64,000 bases of DNA from Usitatibacter rugosus (lineage in GTDB: Bacteria; Pseudomonadota; Gammaproteobacteria; Burkholderiales; Usitatibacteraceae), in the NCBI RefSeq assembly GCF_013003965.1, contig NZ_CP053069.1, forward strand, positions 1,953,419-2,017,418, written 5' to 3'. The position numbers and the translations under genes were made by a program. Shown here piece after piece: positions 27,596-37,064 of this stretch (positions are counted from its first letter, which is position 1; the number at the start of each line of letters is the position of its first letter). Below the pieces are notes generated by a model. The model made no database searches. It was not told the origin of the DNA and saw nothing but the letters and a program-made list of their open reading frames with translations.

Positions 27596-29118
27596 TTGAG
27601 GCTGATCGTCGTGTGGATGCCGGGATTCACCGTCGAGTCGTCGAACCAGCGCGACGTGACGGTCTTCACCTGGGTGTAGAACTGGATCACCTGCTTGCCG
27701 TAGGGGCCCAAGTCGCCCAGCTTGGAGCCGCGCGAGCCGGTGAACGAGAAGTAGGGGACGGGAACGGGAATCGGCACGTTGATGCCGACCTGGCCCACGT
27801 CGATCTCGTTCTGGAACTTGCGCGCCGCCGCGCCCGACTGCGTGAAGATGCCGGTGCCGTTGCCGAACGGGTTCTTGTTCACGAGCTCGATCGCTTCATC
27901 GAGCGTGTCCACGGAGACGATCACCAGCACCGGGCCGAAGATTTCCTGCGTGTAGACCTTGTGGTGCGGCTTCACGCCCGAGAAAATGGTCGGCGCGATG
28001 AAGTTGCCCTTCTCGAAGCCGGCGACCTTGGCGTTGCGGCCATCGAGCTCGAGCTTGGCGCCTTCCTTCACGCCGTCGGCGATCAGGCCCTCGATCCGCT
28101 CCTTCGCCTGCTTCGAGACGACGGGGCCGAGATCCGCGCCTTTCTCGGTGCCGGCGTTGAGCTTGAGCGTCTTCGCCTTCGCGACGATGTCCGGGATCCA
28201 CTGGCTGGCATCGCCCACCATCACCGCGACCGAGGTCGCCATGCAGCGCTGGCCCGCGGCGCCGAAGCCCGCGCCGACGAGCGCGTTCAGCGACTGTTCC
28301 TTGTTCGCGTCCGGCATCACGACCGCGTGGTTCTTCGCGCCCATCATGCATTGGGCGCGTTTACCGTTCTCCGAGGAGAGCTTGTAGACGTGCTCGCCGA
28401 CATGGCACGAGCCCACGAACGACACGGCCTTCACGTCGGGGTGCGTGCACAGGGCATCCACCGACTCCTTGCCGCCGTGCACGATGTTCAGCACGCCCGG
28501 GGGAACGCCGGCTTCGATCGCGAGCTCGGCCAGCAGCATCGGCGTCATCGGATCCTGTTCCGAGGGCTTCATGACGAACGTGTTGCCGGTGACGATCGCC
28601 ATCGGGAACATCCACAGCGGGATCATCGCGGGGAAATTGAACGGCGTGATGCCGACGCAGACGCCGATGGGCTGGCGGATGAAGTAGGTGTCGACGCCGT
28701 TGGCCACCTGCTCGGCGTACTCGCCCAGCGACAGCGTGCCGATGGAGCAGGCGTGCTCCACGACCTCGAGGCCGCGGAAGATGTCGCCCTCGGCATCCGG
28801 GAGCGTCTTGCCCTGCTCGGCGGTGAGGCACGCGGCGAGCTTCTTCATGTCGCGGCGGATCAGCTCCTGGAGCTTGAGCATGATGCGGGCGCGGGCGCCG
28901 ATCGGCGTGTTCTTCCACGTCTTGAACGCCTCGGCGGCGTTCTTCACGGCGAGGTCGACCTCGGCGGCGTCGCACATCGGGACGCGGGCCAGGACTTCCT
29001 GCGTGGCGGGGTTCACGACGTCGCGCCAGGCCTTCGCCTTCGACTCGACGAACTGGCCGTTGATCAGGAGCTTCACGGTGGGGGCGGTGCTGGAGACGAC
29101 CTGCGGATTGGCAGCCAT
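27592..29118 (-). CDS. mmsA: Methylmalonate-semialdehyde dehydrogenase (CoA-acylating)
   Basis: 508 residues of the aldehyde dehydrogenase superfamily. The catalytic cysteine is about residue 290 in [14 protein letters not shown], and [20 protein letters not shown] is the MMSDH-type substrate and NAD region. [31 protein letters not shown] completes the fold. It converts methylmalonate semialdehyde to propionyl-CoA with CoA and NAD. The ATG at 29118 has GAGGAGG about eight bases upstream; a GTG-type extension of nine residues is unlikely. It is the first gene of the valine block, behind a TATAAT box. Confidence 0.96.
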   Translation of the reverse strand: MAANPQVVSSTAPTVKLLINGQFVESKAKAWRDVVNPATQEVLARVPMCDAAEVDLAVKNAAEAFKTWKNTPIGARARIMLKLQELIRRDMKKLAACLTAEQGKTLPDAEGDIFRGLEVVEHACSIGTLSLGEYAEQVANGVDTYFIRQPIGVCVGITPFNFPAMIPLWMFPMAIVTGNTFVMKPSEQDPMTPMLLAELAIEAGVPPGVLNIVHGGKESVDALCTHPDVKAVSFVGSCHVGEHVYKLSSENGKRAQCMMGAKNHAVVMPDANKEQSLNALVGAGFGAAGQRCMATSVAVMVGDASQWIPDIVAKAKTLKLNAGTEKGADLGPVVSKQAKERIEGLIADGVKEGAKLELDGRNAKVAGFEKGNFIAPTIFSGVKPHHKVYTQEIFGPVLVIVSVDTLDEAIELVNKNPFGNGTGIFTQSGAAARKFQNEIDVGQVGINVPIPVPVPYFSFTGSRGSKLGDLGPYGKQVIQFYTQVKTVTSRWFDDSTVNPGIHTTISLK

Positions 29119-29144
29119 ATCGGTTTCCTCCTCGGGAACCCCCA

Positions 29145-29180
29145 ATTATAGGGGCTCGTCCCGGATGGAACGACGCGTTC
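29145..29180 (-). promoter_or_regulatory. mmsA promoter: TATAAT and a nearby inverted repeat
   Basis: On the minus strand TATAAT (29150 to 29145) lies 26 bases before the mmsA ATG. It is flanked by CCCC and GGGG. The -35 position reads TCGTTC, a poor match. A small inverted repeat GAACG-acg-CGTTC (29168-29180) covers that -35, which suggests control by a regulator, but this is inference. Confidence 0.5.
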
Positions 29181-29283
29181 TAAAGACCGCCCCCGGGATG
29201 GGTGTACCAAGGTGAAATTGCGGCCCGGGCACCGGGGTGGCAAGGTGTGCCATCGCCTCCGGGCGCCCGCCGGAAAGCCCCCC

Positions 29284-30981
29284 ATGCACTGGCTCCTCCC
29301 GTACTTCGAGAAGAATCCCGAGCTGGCGGTCTTCCTGGCGATCGGGGTCGGCTACTGGATCGGCAAGTGGAAGGTGAAGGGCGTCGGCTTCGGCCCGGTG
29401 ACAGGGTCGCTCCTCGCCGGACTGCTGATCGGCAGCGTCGTGCACGTTCCCGTGTCGGACACCGCCAAGTCCCTGCTTTTCCTCCTGTTCATGTACGGCA
29501 TCGGCTACTCGGCCGGCCCGGGGTTCATCCGCGGCATCCGCGACGGGGGCTGGCGCTGGGTCGTGCTTGGGATCGTGATCCCCGTGACGGGCCTGCTCAC
29601 CGCCTACACGATGGCCAAGGTCCTGAACCTCGAGATGGGCTACGCGGCCGGGATGATGTCGGGCGGCCTCACCGAATCGCCCGTGATCGGCACGGCGAGC
29701 GAGGCGATCCGGTCGCTCCCGATCTCCGACGACGAGAAGAATCGCCTCGTCTCGCAGATCCCGATCGCCGATGCGCTCACCTACATCTTCGGCACCTTCG
29801 GCGTGATCTTCTTCTGCTCGTACATCGGGCCGTGGCTGCTGCGGATCGACTTGAAGGCCGAGGCGCTCAAGGTCGAGAAGGAGCTGGGCTTCGAGCGCGA
29901 GAAGGCGGGAGTCGCCTCCGCGTGGCACATGTTCGAGTTGCGGGCGTATCGAATCGAGCCGGGCTCTCCGGTGGTCGGCACGACCGTGGCCCAGGCGGAG
30001 ACCCGGGCGGACCGCGTGCGCATCTTCATCGAGCGCGTGCGGCGCGACGGCAAGATCCTCGAGGTCCGGCCCGATCTCGTGCTCGCGGCGGGCGACGTGG
30101 TCGCGGTGATCGGCCCGCAGCAGGCGTTGCTGGAGGTGGTCGAGGCGCACGCGACCGAAGTCTTCGACCGCGAGCTGCTCGACGTGCCCTCGGCGACCTA
30201 CGACATCGTGATCACGAACAAGTCGGTGTCGGGGCGCACGATCGCGCAGATTCGCGCGGACACCGACGCGGCCCGGGGCGTCTTCCTGAAGGCGATCCGC
30301 CGCGGCAGCGAGAACATCCCCATCGCGCCGGGAACGACGATCCACCTCGGCGACCAGCTCACGGTGTACGGCCTCGAGCCGGCGGTGAAGCAGGTGTGCG
30401 GGCGCGTGGGCACCGTGCTGCAGCTCGGCCATGGCACCGACTACGTGGCGCTCGGCCTCGCGATCTGCTTCGGCGCACTGATCGGCACGGTGCTTTCGTT
30501 CCCGGTGGGTGGGCTGCACATCGCGTTGGGCTCGAGCGTGGCAACGCTCATCCTCGGGCTCGCGATGGGCTACCGCAACTTCGTGCGGCCCACGTTCGCG
30601 ATCCTGCCGCACGACGCCATCGAGTTCATGAAGTCCATCGGCCTCGCGGCGTTTGTCGCGATGATCGGCCTGAAGGCGGGCCCGGTGTTCCTGCAGGCGC
30701 TCAAGGAGATCGGCCTCACGGTATTCCTCGGAGGCATGGCGGTCACCCTCGTGCCGCAGCTCGTGGGGCTGCTCGTGGGACGCTACCTGCTGGGATTGAA
30801 TCCGCTATTGCTCCTGGGCGCGCTCGCGGGCGCGCAGACGATGACCGCCGGCCTGGCTGCCGTGCAGGATCGTTCGGAGAGCCCCGTCGCGGTGATCGGC
30901 TACTCGAGCACCGTGGCCTTCGGCCACATCCTCATCTCGATCGGGGGTACGGCGCTGATCTGGATGCTGCACGCTTCGTAG
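29284..30981 (+). CDS. AspT/YidE/YbjL-type transporter with RCK_C domains (AAE family)
   Basis: 565 residues. Two membrane halves of about five segments each carry the duplicated YidE/AspT motif (YGIGYSAGPGFI..GYAAGMMSGGLTESPVIGTASEAI in the first half; MIGLKAGPVFLQALK and GALAGAQTMTAGLAAVQD in the second). Between them lie two TrkA_C/RCK_C-like domains (RIEPGSPVVGTTVAQAE... and ..TTIHLGDQLTVYGLE). Family members exchange aspartate/alanine or related acids; the substrate here is not known. The ATG at 29284 gives MHWLLPYFEKNPELAVFLAIGVGYWIG, the family's usual start. GGAAAG lies upstream. It is divergent from mmsA. Confidence 0.87.
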   Translation: MHWLLPYFEKNPELAVFLAIGVGYWIGKWKVKGVGFGPVTGSLLAGLLIGSVVHVPVSDTAKSLLFLLFMYGIGYSAGPGFIRGIRDGGWRWVVLGIVIPVTGLLTAYTMAKVLNLEMGYAAGMMSGGLTESPVIGTASEAIRSLPISDDEKNRLVSQIPIADALTYIFGTFGVIFFCSYIGPWLLRIDLKAEALKVEKELGFEREKAGVASAWHMFELRAYRIEPGSPVVGTTVAQAETRADRVRIFIERVRRDGKILEVRPDLVLAAGDVVAVIGPQQALLEVVEAHATEVFDRELLDVPSATYDIVITNKSVSGRTIAQIRADTDAARGVFLKAIRRGSENIPIAPGTTIHLGDQLTVYGLEPAVKQVCGRVGTVLQLGHGTDYVALGLAICFGALIGTVLSFPVGGLHIALGSSVATLILGLAMGYRNFVRPTFAILPHDAIEFMKSIGLAAFVAMIGLKAGPVFLQALKEIGLTVFLGGMAVTLVPQLVGLLVGRYLLGLNPLLLLGALAGAQTMTAGLAAVQDRSESPVAVIGYSSTVAFGHILISIGGTALIWMLHAS

Positions 30982-30994
30982 GGCCGCGGCGCAT

Positions 30995-32494
30995 TCACTT
31001 CATCTCCTCGATCTCACCGGGGCGCCACGTCTTGTCGAAGAACCCTTCGAGCGGGCCATAGAGCCGGAGGATCACGTTCCAGCCCTTGCCGGGCCAGGTC
31101 TGCACCCAGTTGCCTTCCTTGCCGGGCGGCGGCTTCGGGCCGAAGTAGACGTCGACGGACGAGTCGGCGTTGGCCTTTACGCCGGCCTTCTGGCTACCGA
31201 CGCTGGGATGGGGCTGGTCCGTCTGCAGCATCGAGCGCGTCTGGTTGTCGTAGAGGACGAGCGACCAGAACTGTTTCGCGGGAATGCCCGGCGGCAAGTG
31301 CAGGCGATAAGTCTTCGCACCGTCCATCGGCTGCTTCTTCGAATCGACGAAGGCGGCTGCGTACGCCGAGCCCGCGCCAACCTTCTGGATCGCCATCGCG
31401 GGCGTGATGCCTGTCGCGTAGAAGAACATGTAGCTGCGGGCATCGAGCAGGCGCACGCCGTCGCTTTCGAAGAGGTAGCTGCCCCCGACGAAGCACGTGC
31501 CCCACGCGCTGTCCGGATAGAAATACGCGCCGGCGAGGCGCGAGCGGTAGGCATTGGCCCGTGCCGTCGCGTTGCCCACGGCGGCGGCCTCGGCGAGGAT
31601 CTTCTTCATGCGCTCGTCCGGCGCGAAGGGCTTGCCCTTCTCGATGCCGATCGAGGCGAGCAGGCCGAGCGTCTCCGGATCCATCGCCGCGTTGGGCTCT
31701 TCCTGCACGACCTCGTTCACCTCGGCGAAGAAGCTCGCGTCCATGGCGTGGATGGTGTTCATCGCCTTGCCGGACGCATTGACGAACTTCGTCGCCGGCG
31801 GATTCGCGGCGAGCGACAGCGGATAGATGCGCAGGTGCTGCTTGATGCTCGCGACGGCCGGCTTCGGATCGCCGTTCACCAGGAAGCCGCGCGTTCCGAA
31901 CCAGTTGCCGTAGGTCTGCGACTTGAACACGTGGTAGCCGGCGGGCGGCTCGCCCTTGAAGTCGGGCGGCAGGAAGAGGAATTTTCCGCCTTTCCCCTCG
32001 TCGGGGCCGACCAGGCCCAGGTCGGTCACGTAGTGGAACCAGAAGTCGTCCAGGAGCCCCAATGTCTGGGGCGGCGATTCGACCACGACAGGACCGTTCC
32101 TGAGGTCGATCCATCCCATGGCGTAGACGCTCTCCGTGTTCGCGGTGAGGAAGAGCGAGCGCGAGTCCATGAGCGTCTCGAAGACGATGACGGTGCCGTT
32201 GTCGGGACCCAACTCCCGCAGGCCGCGGCGAATCGCTGCCAGGGACGCCGCCGGCATCGCCGTGAGGAAAGCTTGCACGCCGCGCTGGAAATCCAGGTTG
32301 TCGTAGACCTTCCGGATGGTCTCGTCGTCGGGGAAGCCATCCTTGAAGCGCAGCGTCCCGAGTCGCGTCTCGACGCTGTCGGGCGCCACGATCGCGGGTG
32401 GGATGTCGGTCTTGTACTTCTGCGCGAGCGCGGGCCACGCGACGCCGAGCGCTGCGCCCACGGCGATGGTGCGTATGAGCTTGGTCATGTCCAT
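30995..32494 (-). CDS. DUF1254/DUF1214 domain-containing exported protein
   Basis: 499 residues. A signal peptide (MTKLIRTIAVGAALGVAWPALA) precedes a DUF1254 domain (AFLTAMPAASLAAIRRGL; TANTESVYAMGWIDLRNGPVVVE) and a C-terminal DUF1214 domain (GAKTYRLHLPPGIPAKQFWSLVLYDNQTRSML; VDVYFGPKPPPGKEGNWVQTWPGKGWNVILRLYGP). The biochemical function is unknown. It is the last gene of a five-gene operon, 30 bases after the surface-antigen barrel; AAGGAGAA precedes the start. Confidence 0.88.
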   Translation of the reverse strand: MDMTKLIRTIAVGAALGVAWPALAQKYKTDIPPAIVAPDSVETRLGTLRFKDGFPDDETIRKVYDNLDFQRGVQAFLTAMPAASLAAIRRGLRELGPDNGTVIVFETLMDSRSLFLTANTESVYAMGWIDLRNGPVVVESPPQTLGLLDDFWFHYVTDLGLVGPDEGKGGKFLFLPPDFKGEPPAGYHVFKSQTYGNWFGTRGFLVNGDPKPAVASIKQHLRIYPLSLAANPPATKFVNASGKAMNTIHAMDASFFAEVNEVVQEEPNAAMDPETLGLLASIGIEKGKPFAPDERMKKILAEAAAVGNATARANAYRSRLAGAYFYPDSAWGTCFVGGSYLFESDGVRLLDARSYMFFYATGITPAMAIQKVGAGSAYAAAFVDSKKQPMDGAKTYRLHLPPGIPAKQFWSLVLYDNQTRSMLQTDQPHPSVGSQKAGVKANADSSVDVYFGPKPPPGKEGNWVQTWPGKGWNVILRLYGPLEGFFDKTWRPGEIEEMK

Positions 32495-32524
32495 TTCTCC
32501 TTGTCCTCTGCACGCCCCGGCGTT

Positions 32525-33673
32525 TCAGCGCCAGGCATTTCCCATCTGGATGTAGAACGCGGTGTCCTCCGGGCCCTTCGCGATGTCGATGCCCATGGCG
32601 AGGCCGAGGCGCCGCGCGATCACGTAGCGGAAACCGACGCCCTTGCTCACGACCGTGCCCTTGTCTTCGAAGGACGTGGTGCGGCCCCAGTTGCGCCCGG
32701 CGCCGATGAACGCGAGCGCGATCCAGCGCGGCGTCACGTAGTAGCGGGCCTCGGCTTCGAGGACGCCGACGTTTTCGTCCTGGTAGCGCGCCGCGGGCAC
32801 GCCGCGCATGTCGATGAAAGGTAATTGATAGAACGGAACGTCGCCGCGCGCGGTGCGGCCATCGGCGCGCAGGGCCACGACCACTTTCTCTCCCGCGGGG
32901 ATGTAGGCGAAAGCGTGCGCGCGATAAGCCTGGAACGTCATATCGCTGCCGATGGAAGGCGAATAGAACATGCCGTCGATCGACGCCTCGACGCCGCTCT
33001 TCGTGAAGAAGATGTTGTCGCGCGAATCGAAGACGTAGGTGACACCGAGGCCCGAGCCCTTCTTCGCGAACTCCTTGTCCGTGAGGCCCGCATCCGAAGC
33101 TGTGCCGAGGTCGAGCTTCGCGTCCAGGCTCATGTACAGCCAGCGCAGGCCCAGCCACTGGTCGCTCTCGCCGAGCCGGCGTGTGAGCTCGTTGAACGCC
33201 ATGTAGCCCTTCAGGTTGTAGCCGAGCTTGTCGATGCCGCCGCCCGGCAGCTCGCCGCCGATGCCGTAGAAATCGAGGTTCACCGACATCGCCATGGCGC
33301 CGCCGCGGTAGCGCCACGTATCGTCGAAGAACGACATGCGCGCTCCGCCGCCGGCCCCCTTGGTGCCGTTCTCGGTGCCCATCACGGCGAGGCCATAGAT
33401 GTTGGGCGGAGTGAGGCGCCCGCCGGTTTCCTTCGCGCGCGTGGCGGCATCCTTGATCGATTCGCTGAACCACGCGAGCGCCAGGCCGCCGCCGTAGCCC
33501 ACCGCCGGCTCGGTGATGATGATCGGGACCGCGAGCGCGCCCTTGTGCTCGAGCAGGTAGTTCGATGCGTCGAACTGCTTGTCCTGCGGATCGATGAAGC
33601 GATCGCGGAACCAGTCCGAGGCTGCGCTGTTGCCGCTCGCCGCGAGGAGTCCGGCGAGAATCCATCCCTGCAT
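32525..33673 (-). CDS. BamA/TamA-family surface-antigen barrel without POTRA domains
   Basis: About 382 residues. A short signal peptide (MQGWILAGLLAASGNSAAS) is followed by amphipathic beta strands typical of the bacterial surface antigen domain (Bac_surface_Ag), with the C-terminal strand ending in aromatic and Arg residues (FYIQMGNAWR). No POTRA repeats precede it, so it is unlikely to be the essential BamA. Its role may be specific export or adhesion. ATG 33673 is chosen; a GTG six bases earlier is closer to AGGAGA. It follows the SphA-like gene by 14 bases. Confidence 0.78.
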   Translation of the reverse strand: MQGWILAGLLAASGNSAASDWFRDRFIDPQDKQFDASNYLLEHKGALAVPIIITEPAVGYGGGLALAWFSESIKDAATRAKETGGRLTPPNIYGLAVMGTENGTKGAGGGARMSFFDDTWRYRGGAMAMSVNLDFYGIGGELPGGGIDKLGYNLKGYMAFNELTRRLGESDQWLGLRWLYMSLDAKLDLGTASDAGLTDKEFAKKGSGLGVTYVFDSRDNIFFTKSGVEASIDGMFYSPSIGSDMTFQAYRAHAFAYIPAGEKVVVALRADGRTARGDVPFYQLPFIDMRGVPAARYQDENVGVLEAEARYYVTPRWIALAFIGAGRNWGRTTSFEDKGTVVSKGVGFRYVIARRLGLAMGIDIAKGPEDTAFYIQMGNAWR

Positions 33674-33687
33674 GTGCACGCGTTCTC

Positions 33688-34626
33688 CTAGAGTCCGAGC
33701 GGTATCGACGCCGCGAGATAAGTGTTCCAGCCATCCGCGCGGTTCTGCGCATTGAACTCGTAGTAGCCGCGCAGGCTCACGTAGGCCTTCTCCTTGCCCA
33801 TCGGGAAGAAGTAGCCGACCTGGGGCCCCAGCGCATAGACGCGCGCCTTGTAGTCGCCGAGCACGGCTCCGGATCCGCTGTCGCCGCTCAACTGGTAGTA
33901 GGCGTAGCCGACGACGCCCGCGTGGAGCTGCGGGCTGAAGAAGTGCGAGAAAGCGAAATCCACGTGGCTGTCGACGCCGTTCTTGTAGTTCGTGTCGTCG
34001 TTCTCCCAGTTGTACGTGATGCCGCCCACGACGGAGAACTCGTTGCCCTTGGCCATGTAGGTGTAGCCGAAGCCGCCGTCGATCGACGCGTGGTTCAAGC
34101 CGATGTTGGCGAGCCGGCCTGCCTGGTAGACCCCGACCGGTATGCCGCCCATCACGTAAGCCATCGTGCTCGAGTCGCCCTCGTGCCACTTGAGCGAGGC
34201 CAGGGGGTAGAGGTCCGATCCGCCCGAAGCCTTGTCCGTGCGGCCGCGTTCGTTGCTGCCGCCCTCGCGGCCCGTGAGGATCGAGCTCGCCGTCGCCTTG
34301 AACTGGCCCACGGCCCACGCGAGCGAGAGCGCGGCCTGCCCGCCCGCGACGGGCTCCTTGAACGTATACGTTGGCACGAAGAACAGGAGATCCGCATCGG
34401 CTTCGAGGCCCGCGACGAGATTCCCGCCGGTCACGAAGTTCTTCGAGCTGCCCGAGCTCACCGACGCGTGGTAGTACATGAGCGGCATCGAGAAGCCGGG
34501 CGCTCCGGGGAGTGCCGCGAAGTTCGACTGCTGGCCCGGGAGCCAGAAGCTGACACCGCCTTCGTCGGCAAAAGCAGCCGATGCGAGGAGCGACGCGCAG
34601 AGTGCCGCGATCCGCATGCGATTCAT
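33688..34626 (-). CDS. SphA / phenol-degradation 'meta' family outer-membrane barrel
   Basis: 312 residues. A signal peptide (MNRMRIAALCASLLASAAFA) and DEGGVSFWLPGQQSNFAALPGAPGFSMPLMYYH at the N-terminus match the SphA/MetA-pathway barrel family. Alternating strands continue to a C-terminal SIPLGL. Members are thought to pass hydrophobic or aromatic compounds through the outer membrane. ATG overlaps the preceding gene stop as ATGA, which makes translational coupling likely. Confidence 0.8.
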   Translation of the reverse strand: MNRMRIAALCASLLASAAFADEGGVSFWLPGQQSNFAALPGAPGFSMPLMYYHASVSSGSSKNFVTGGNLVAGLEADADLLFFVPTYTFKEPVAGGQAALSLAWAVGQFKATASSILTGREGGSNERGRTDKASGGSDLYPLASLKWHEGDSSTMAYVMGGIPVGVYQAGRLANIGLNHASIDGGFGYTYMAKGNEFSVVGGITYNWENDDTNYKNGVDSHVDFAFSHFFSPQLHAGVVGYAYYQLSGDSGSGAVLGDYKARVYALGPQVGYFFPMGKEKAYVSLRGYYEFNAQNRADGWNTYLAASIPLGL

Positions 34627-37064
34627 CGACGTCCCCGGAATCCTCCGCCGCCGTGGAAGCTGCGCGCGTTCATGTTGGAGCTGCGCATCTGGCCCGCACG
34701 CTCGTTGCCGAACTGCCGCGCCTGGCGTTCGCCATCAAGGTTGTGCTGACCCGCGCTCGGGCCGACGTCGTTCCATCCACCGCCGGCCTCGTGCTTCTGC
34801 CAGCCGTCGCCGGTGTTGCGATAGATGTTGCCATCCTTGCCCGCGTAGACGTCGTCGCCCACGCGGCCGATCTTGCCGCCGTCTTGCCCGGTGATGCCGC
34901 CGTACTTCGTGACCTCGCCGGTGTTCTTGTTGTAGATCACGCCCTGCTTGCCCGAGATCGAGTCTCCGGTATAGGCGTTGCCCGCCGTGCCGCTGCGCCC
35001 GGCGACCGCGAAGTTGTCTCCGCCCGCCACGCCGCGCTGGCCCGCCGCGTAGTTGCCCGTGTACACGTTGCCCACCGCGCCGCGCTGTCCCGCGGAGGCG
35101 ATGCCGGTGCGTGAGTTGTACGAGGCCCCCGCTTTGCCTGCCCACGCATTGCCGGTCCACGCGTTGTAGCCGCCCGCGTAGCGCGACACTTGCGCGCGGT
35201 TACCCCACTGCGAGTAGATGTTCCCCGTGTAGCCCGCCCAGCCGCCCGGTCCCCATGCGACCGCGCCGCCATTCACGCCGTACGCGACGCCGTAGTACGC
35301 GGGATAGCCCCACGGTCCCCAGTACGGATACGCGCCCCAGCAATAGCCCCACGCCGTCGTGTACGCCCCGCACCACATGCCGAAGCCGAAGGTGACCGCC
35401 CATCCCGTCCACGGCGTATACGCGACCGCCGCGCCGTAGCCATAGGTGACCGGAGCTCCGTACCAGTACGTGCCGACCCAGGGATCGTAGGTGTAACCCG
35501 TGCCGTACACGACGACACCGGTGGCTGGATCGACCACCGTGCCCTGGTATCCCGGCGTGTAGCCGACGTACACGACCTCGGGCGTAGCGCCGAAGACGCG
35601 CACGTACGTCACGTAGTGCAGCGGCGAGGAGGGCGGGATCGTGTAGATCACTGTCGGTACTGCGGTGGCGACCTTCCACGGCCCGCGCACCGCCGGCCCC
35701 TGGAACCACACGCCGTTCTCGACGGCGAAGAAGTTGCCCTGCGCGGCTTTGATGATCGGCGTCGGCGAGTTGGCCACGTACGAGAGCGGCGTGCCGTCGA
35801 TCGGCTTCAGCACGAAGTCGCCGTCCAGCTTCGGGTCGGTGAGCTTCGTGCCGGCCAACTTCACCGAGGCGACCTGCGGGATGTCCGCGGCGATCGCCGC
35901 TTCGCGCGCCTGCGTCGTGCCCGCGATCGAGGCCTTCACGTTCTCCTTCGGGCTGTCGTCGGGGATCTTCGCGAAGTCGGGTGGCAACGCGTTGGAGGCG
36001 ACGTAGGTCCAGCCGTCCGCGCTCTTCGGATCGCCCGTGAACCAGCGTCCCGCGACGAGGATGTACGTGCGGTTGCTCGACGTGTCCTGGAAGACGCTGC
36101 CGGTCGTGTTGGAAACATACTGCAGCTTCGTCCCCGCGATCGGCTCGAACTTCGCCGCGCCGTCGGTCACCACGACTTCCGTCGGCTTCGTGGCGACGTA
36201 GATCGCGGGCGCCTTGTCGGCGAGCTTCGGCGCCGGCTGGTCGGCCGCCCCTTGCCCCGTGAGCGGATCGATCGCGTGCGCCGCGGTCATGTCCTTGAAC
36301 GCCTTCTCGAGCTCGGGCGTCTTCGCGCCGACCTTCCACGGACCCGCGAGCGTGCCGGCCGCCATCCAGCCGTCGAAGACCTTGAGGTAGAAGCCGCCCG
36401 CCTTGTCGCGCAGCAGCAGGGGCCGCGTGTTGATCGCGCGCTGCAGCAGCGTGCCGGTGACGTCGCGATAGATGGGCTCGCCGTCGATCGACACCAACAC
36501 CGCGGGCACGTCGGAGAACACGATGCGCGGCGGGTCGTTCCGGAGCGGCGCCTTTGCCAAGGGCTTCTCGGCCTTGATGAGTGCCAGCCCCGCTTCGAGG
36601 CGGTCCAGCGCGATGACGCGCGTCTTGCCCTGGAAGTCCTTGCCGATCGCGTTCACCCAGCCCTGCGCCTGCGTGGTGGACGCCGATGGGAAGTCCGCCT
36701 TCGCGACGCGCGCCTCGGAGAGCGTCACGGTGCGAGTGCCCTTGTCCGTGAGGGTGCGCGCGCTCAACGTGATGGATCCGAATTGCGACTGTGGTTTGTC
36801 CTTGCCGATGTCGGCGCGCACCGCGAGGCGCGCTTGAAGCGAGAAACCGTCCCACGCATCGAGCTGCGGCTGGTAGAGCGTGAGCTTGGTGTCGCCGCTC
36901 GCCTGGATCACCAGCGGCCACGGCGATTCGTTGCCGGGCTCGCGCGCGGTCGCCGAGGCGGGCGTCTTGGCGGGGGTTGCCGCGGGCTGCTGGGCCGATG
37001 CAAGCGGAACCGCCGCGGCAAGCGCGGCGGTGGCGACGAGGAGCTGCGAGATGCGGAGTTTCAT
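34623..37064 (-). CDS. Large exported protein with W/Y/G-rich middle and glycine-repeat C-terminus
   Basis: 813 residues. A signal peptide (MKLRISQLLVATAALAAAVPLASA) precedes a mixed alpha/beta region (residues about 50-520) with several short repeats of the form VLVSIDGEPIYRDVTGT..L / VFDGWMAAGTLAGPWKV and WFQGPAVRGPWKVAT. Next come a Trp/Tyr/Gly-rich block (about 530-640, e.g. YGTGYTYDPWVGTYWYG) and a C-terminal run of GNxYTG-type units (GNVYTGNYAAGQRG, GNAYTGDSISGKQG, NIYRNTGDGW). It ends in Gly/Arg. Similar proteins are sometimes labelled 'carbohydrate-binding family V/XII', which I cannot confirm. It overlaps the upstream regulator and the downstream barrel gene by ATGA. Confidence 0.75.
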   Translation of the reverse strand: MKLRISQLLVATAALAAAVPLASAQQPAATPAKTPASATAREPGNESPWPLVIQASGDTKLTLYQPQLDAWDGFSLQARLAVRADIGKDKPQSQFGSITLSARTLTDKGTRTVTLSEARVAKADFPSASTTQAQGWVNAIGKDFQGKTRVIALDRLEAGLALIKAEKPLAKAPLRNDPPRIVFSDVPAVLVSIDGEPIYRDVTGTLLQRAINTRPLLLRDKAGGFYLKVFDGWMAAGTLAGPWKVGAKTPELEKAFKDMTAAHAIDPLTGQGAADQPAPKLADKAPAIYVATKPTEVVVTDGAAKFEPIAGTKLQYVSNTTGSVFQDTSSNRTYILVAGRWFTGDPKSADGWTYVASNALPPDFAKIPDDSPKENVKASIAGTTQAREAAIAADIPQVASVKLAGTKLTDPKLDGDFVLKPIDGTPLSYVANSPTPIIKAAQGNFFAVENGVWFQGPAVRGPWKVATAVPTVIYTIPPSSPLHYVTYVRVFGATPEVVYVGYTPGYQGTVVDPATGVVVYGTGYTYDPWVGTYWYGAPVTYGYGAAVAYTPWTGWAVTFGFGMWCGAYTTAWGYCWGAYPYWGPWGYPAYYGVAYGVNGGAVAWGPGGWAGYTGNIYSQWGNRAQVSRYAGGYNAWTGNAWAGKAGASYNSRTGIASAGQRGAVGNVYTGNYAAGQRGVAGGDNFAVAGRSGTAGNAYTGDSISGKQGVIYNKNTGEVTKYGGITGQDGGKIGRVGDDVYAGKDGNIYRNTGDGWQKHEAGGGWNDVGPSAGQHNLDGERQARQFGNERAGQMRSSNMNARSFHGGGGFRGRR

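Noticed and set aside
32525-33673. Essential BamA of the barrel-assembly complex
   Set aside because: It has no POTRA domains, is about half the length and lies in an accessory operon.
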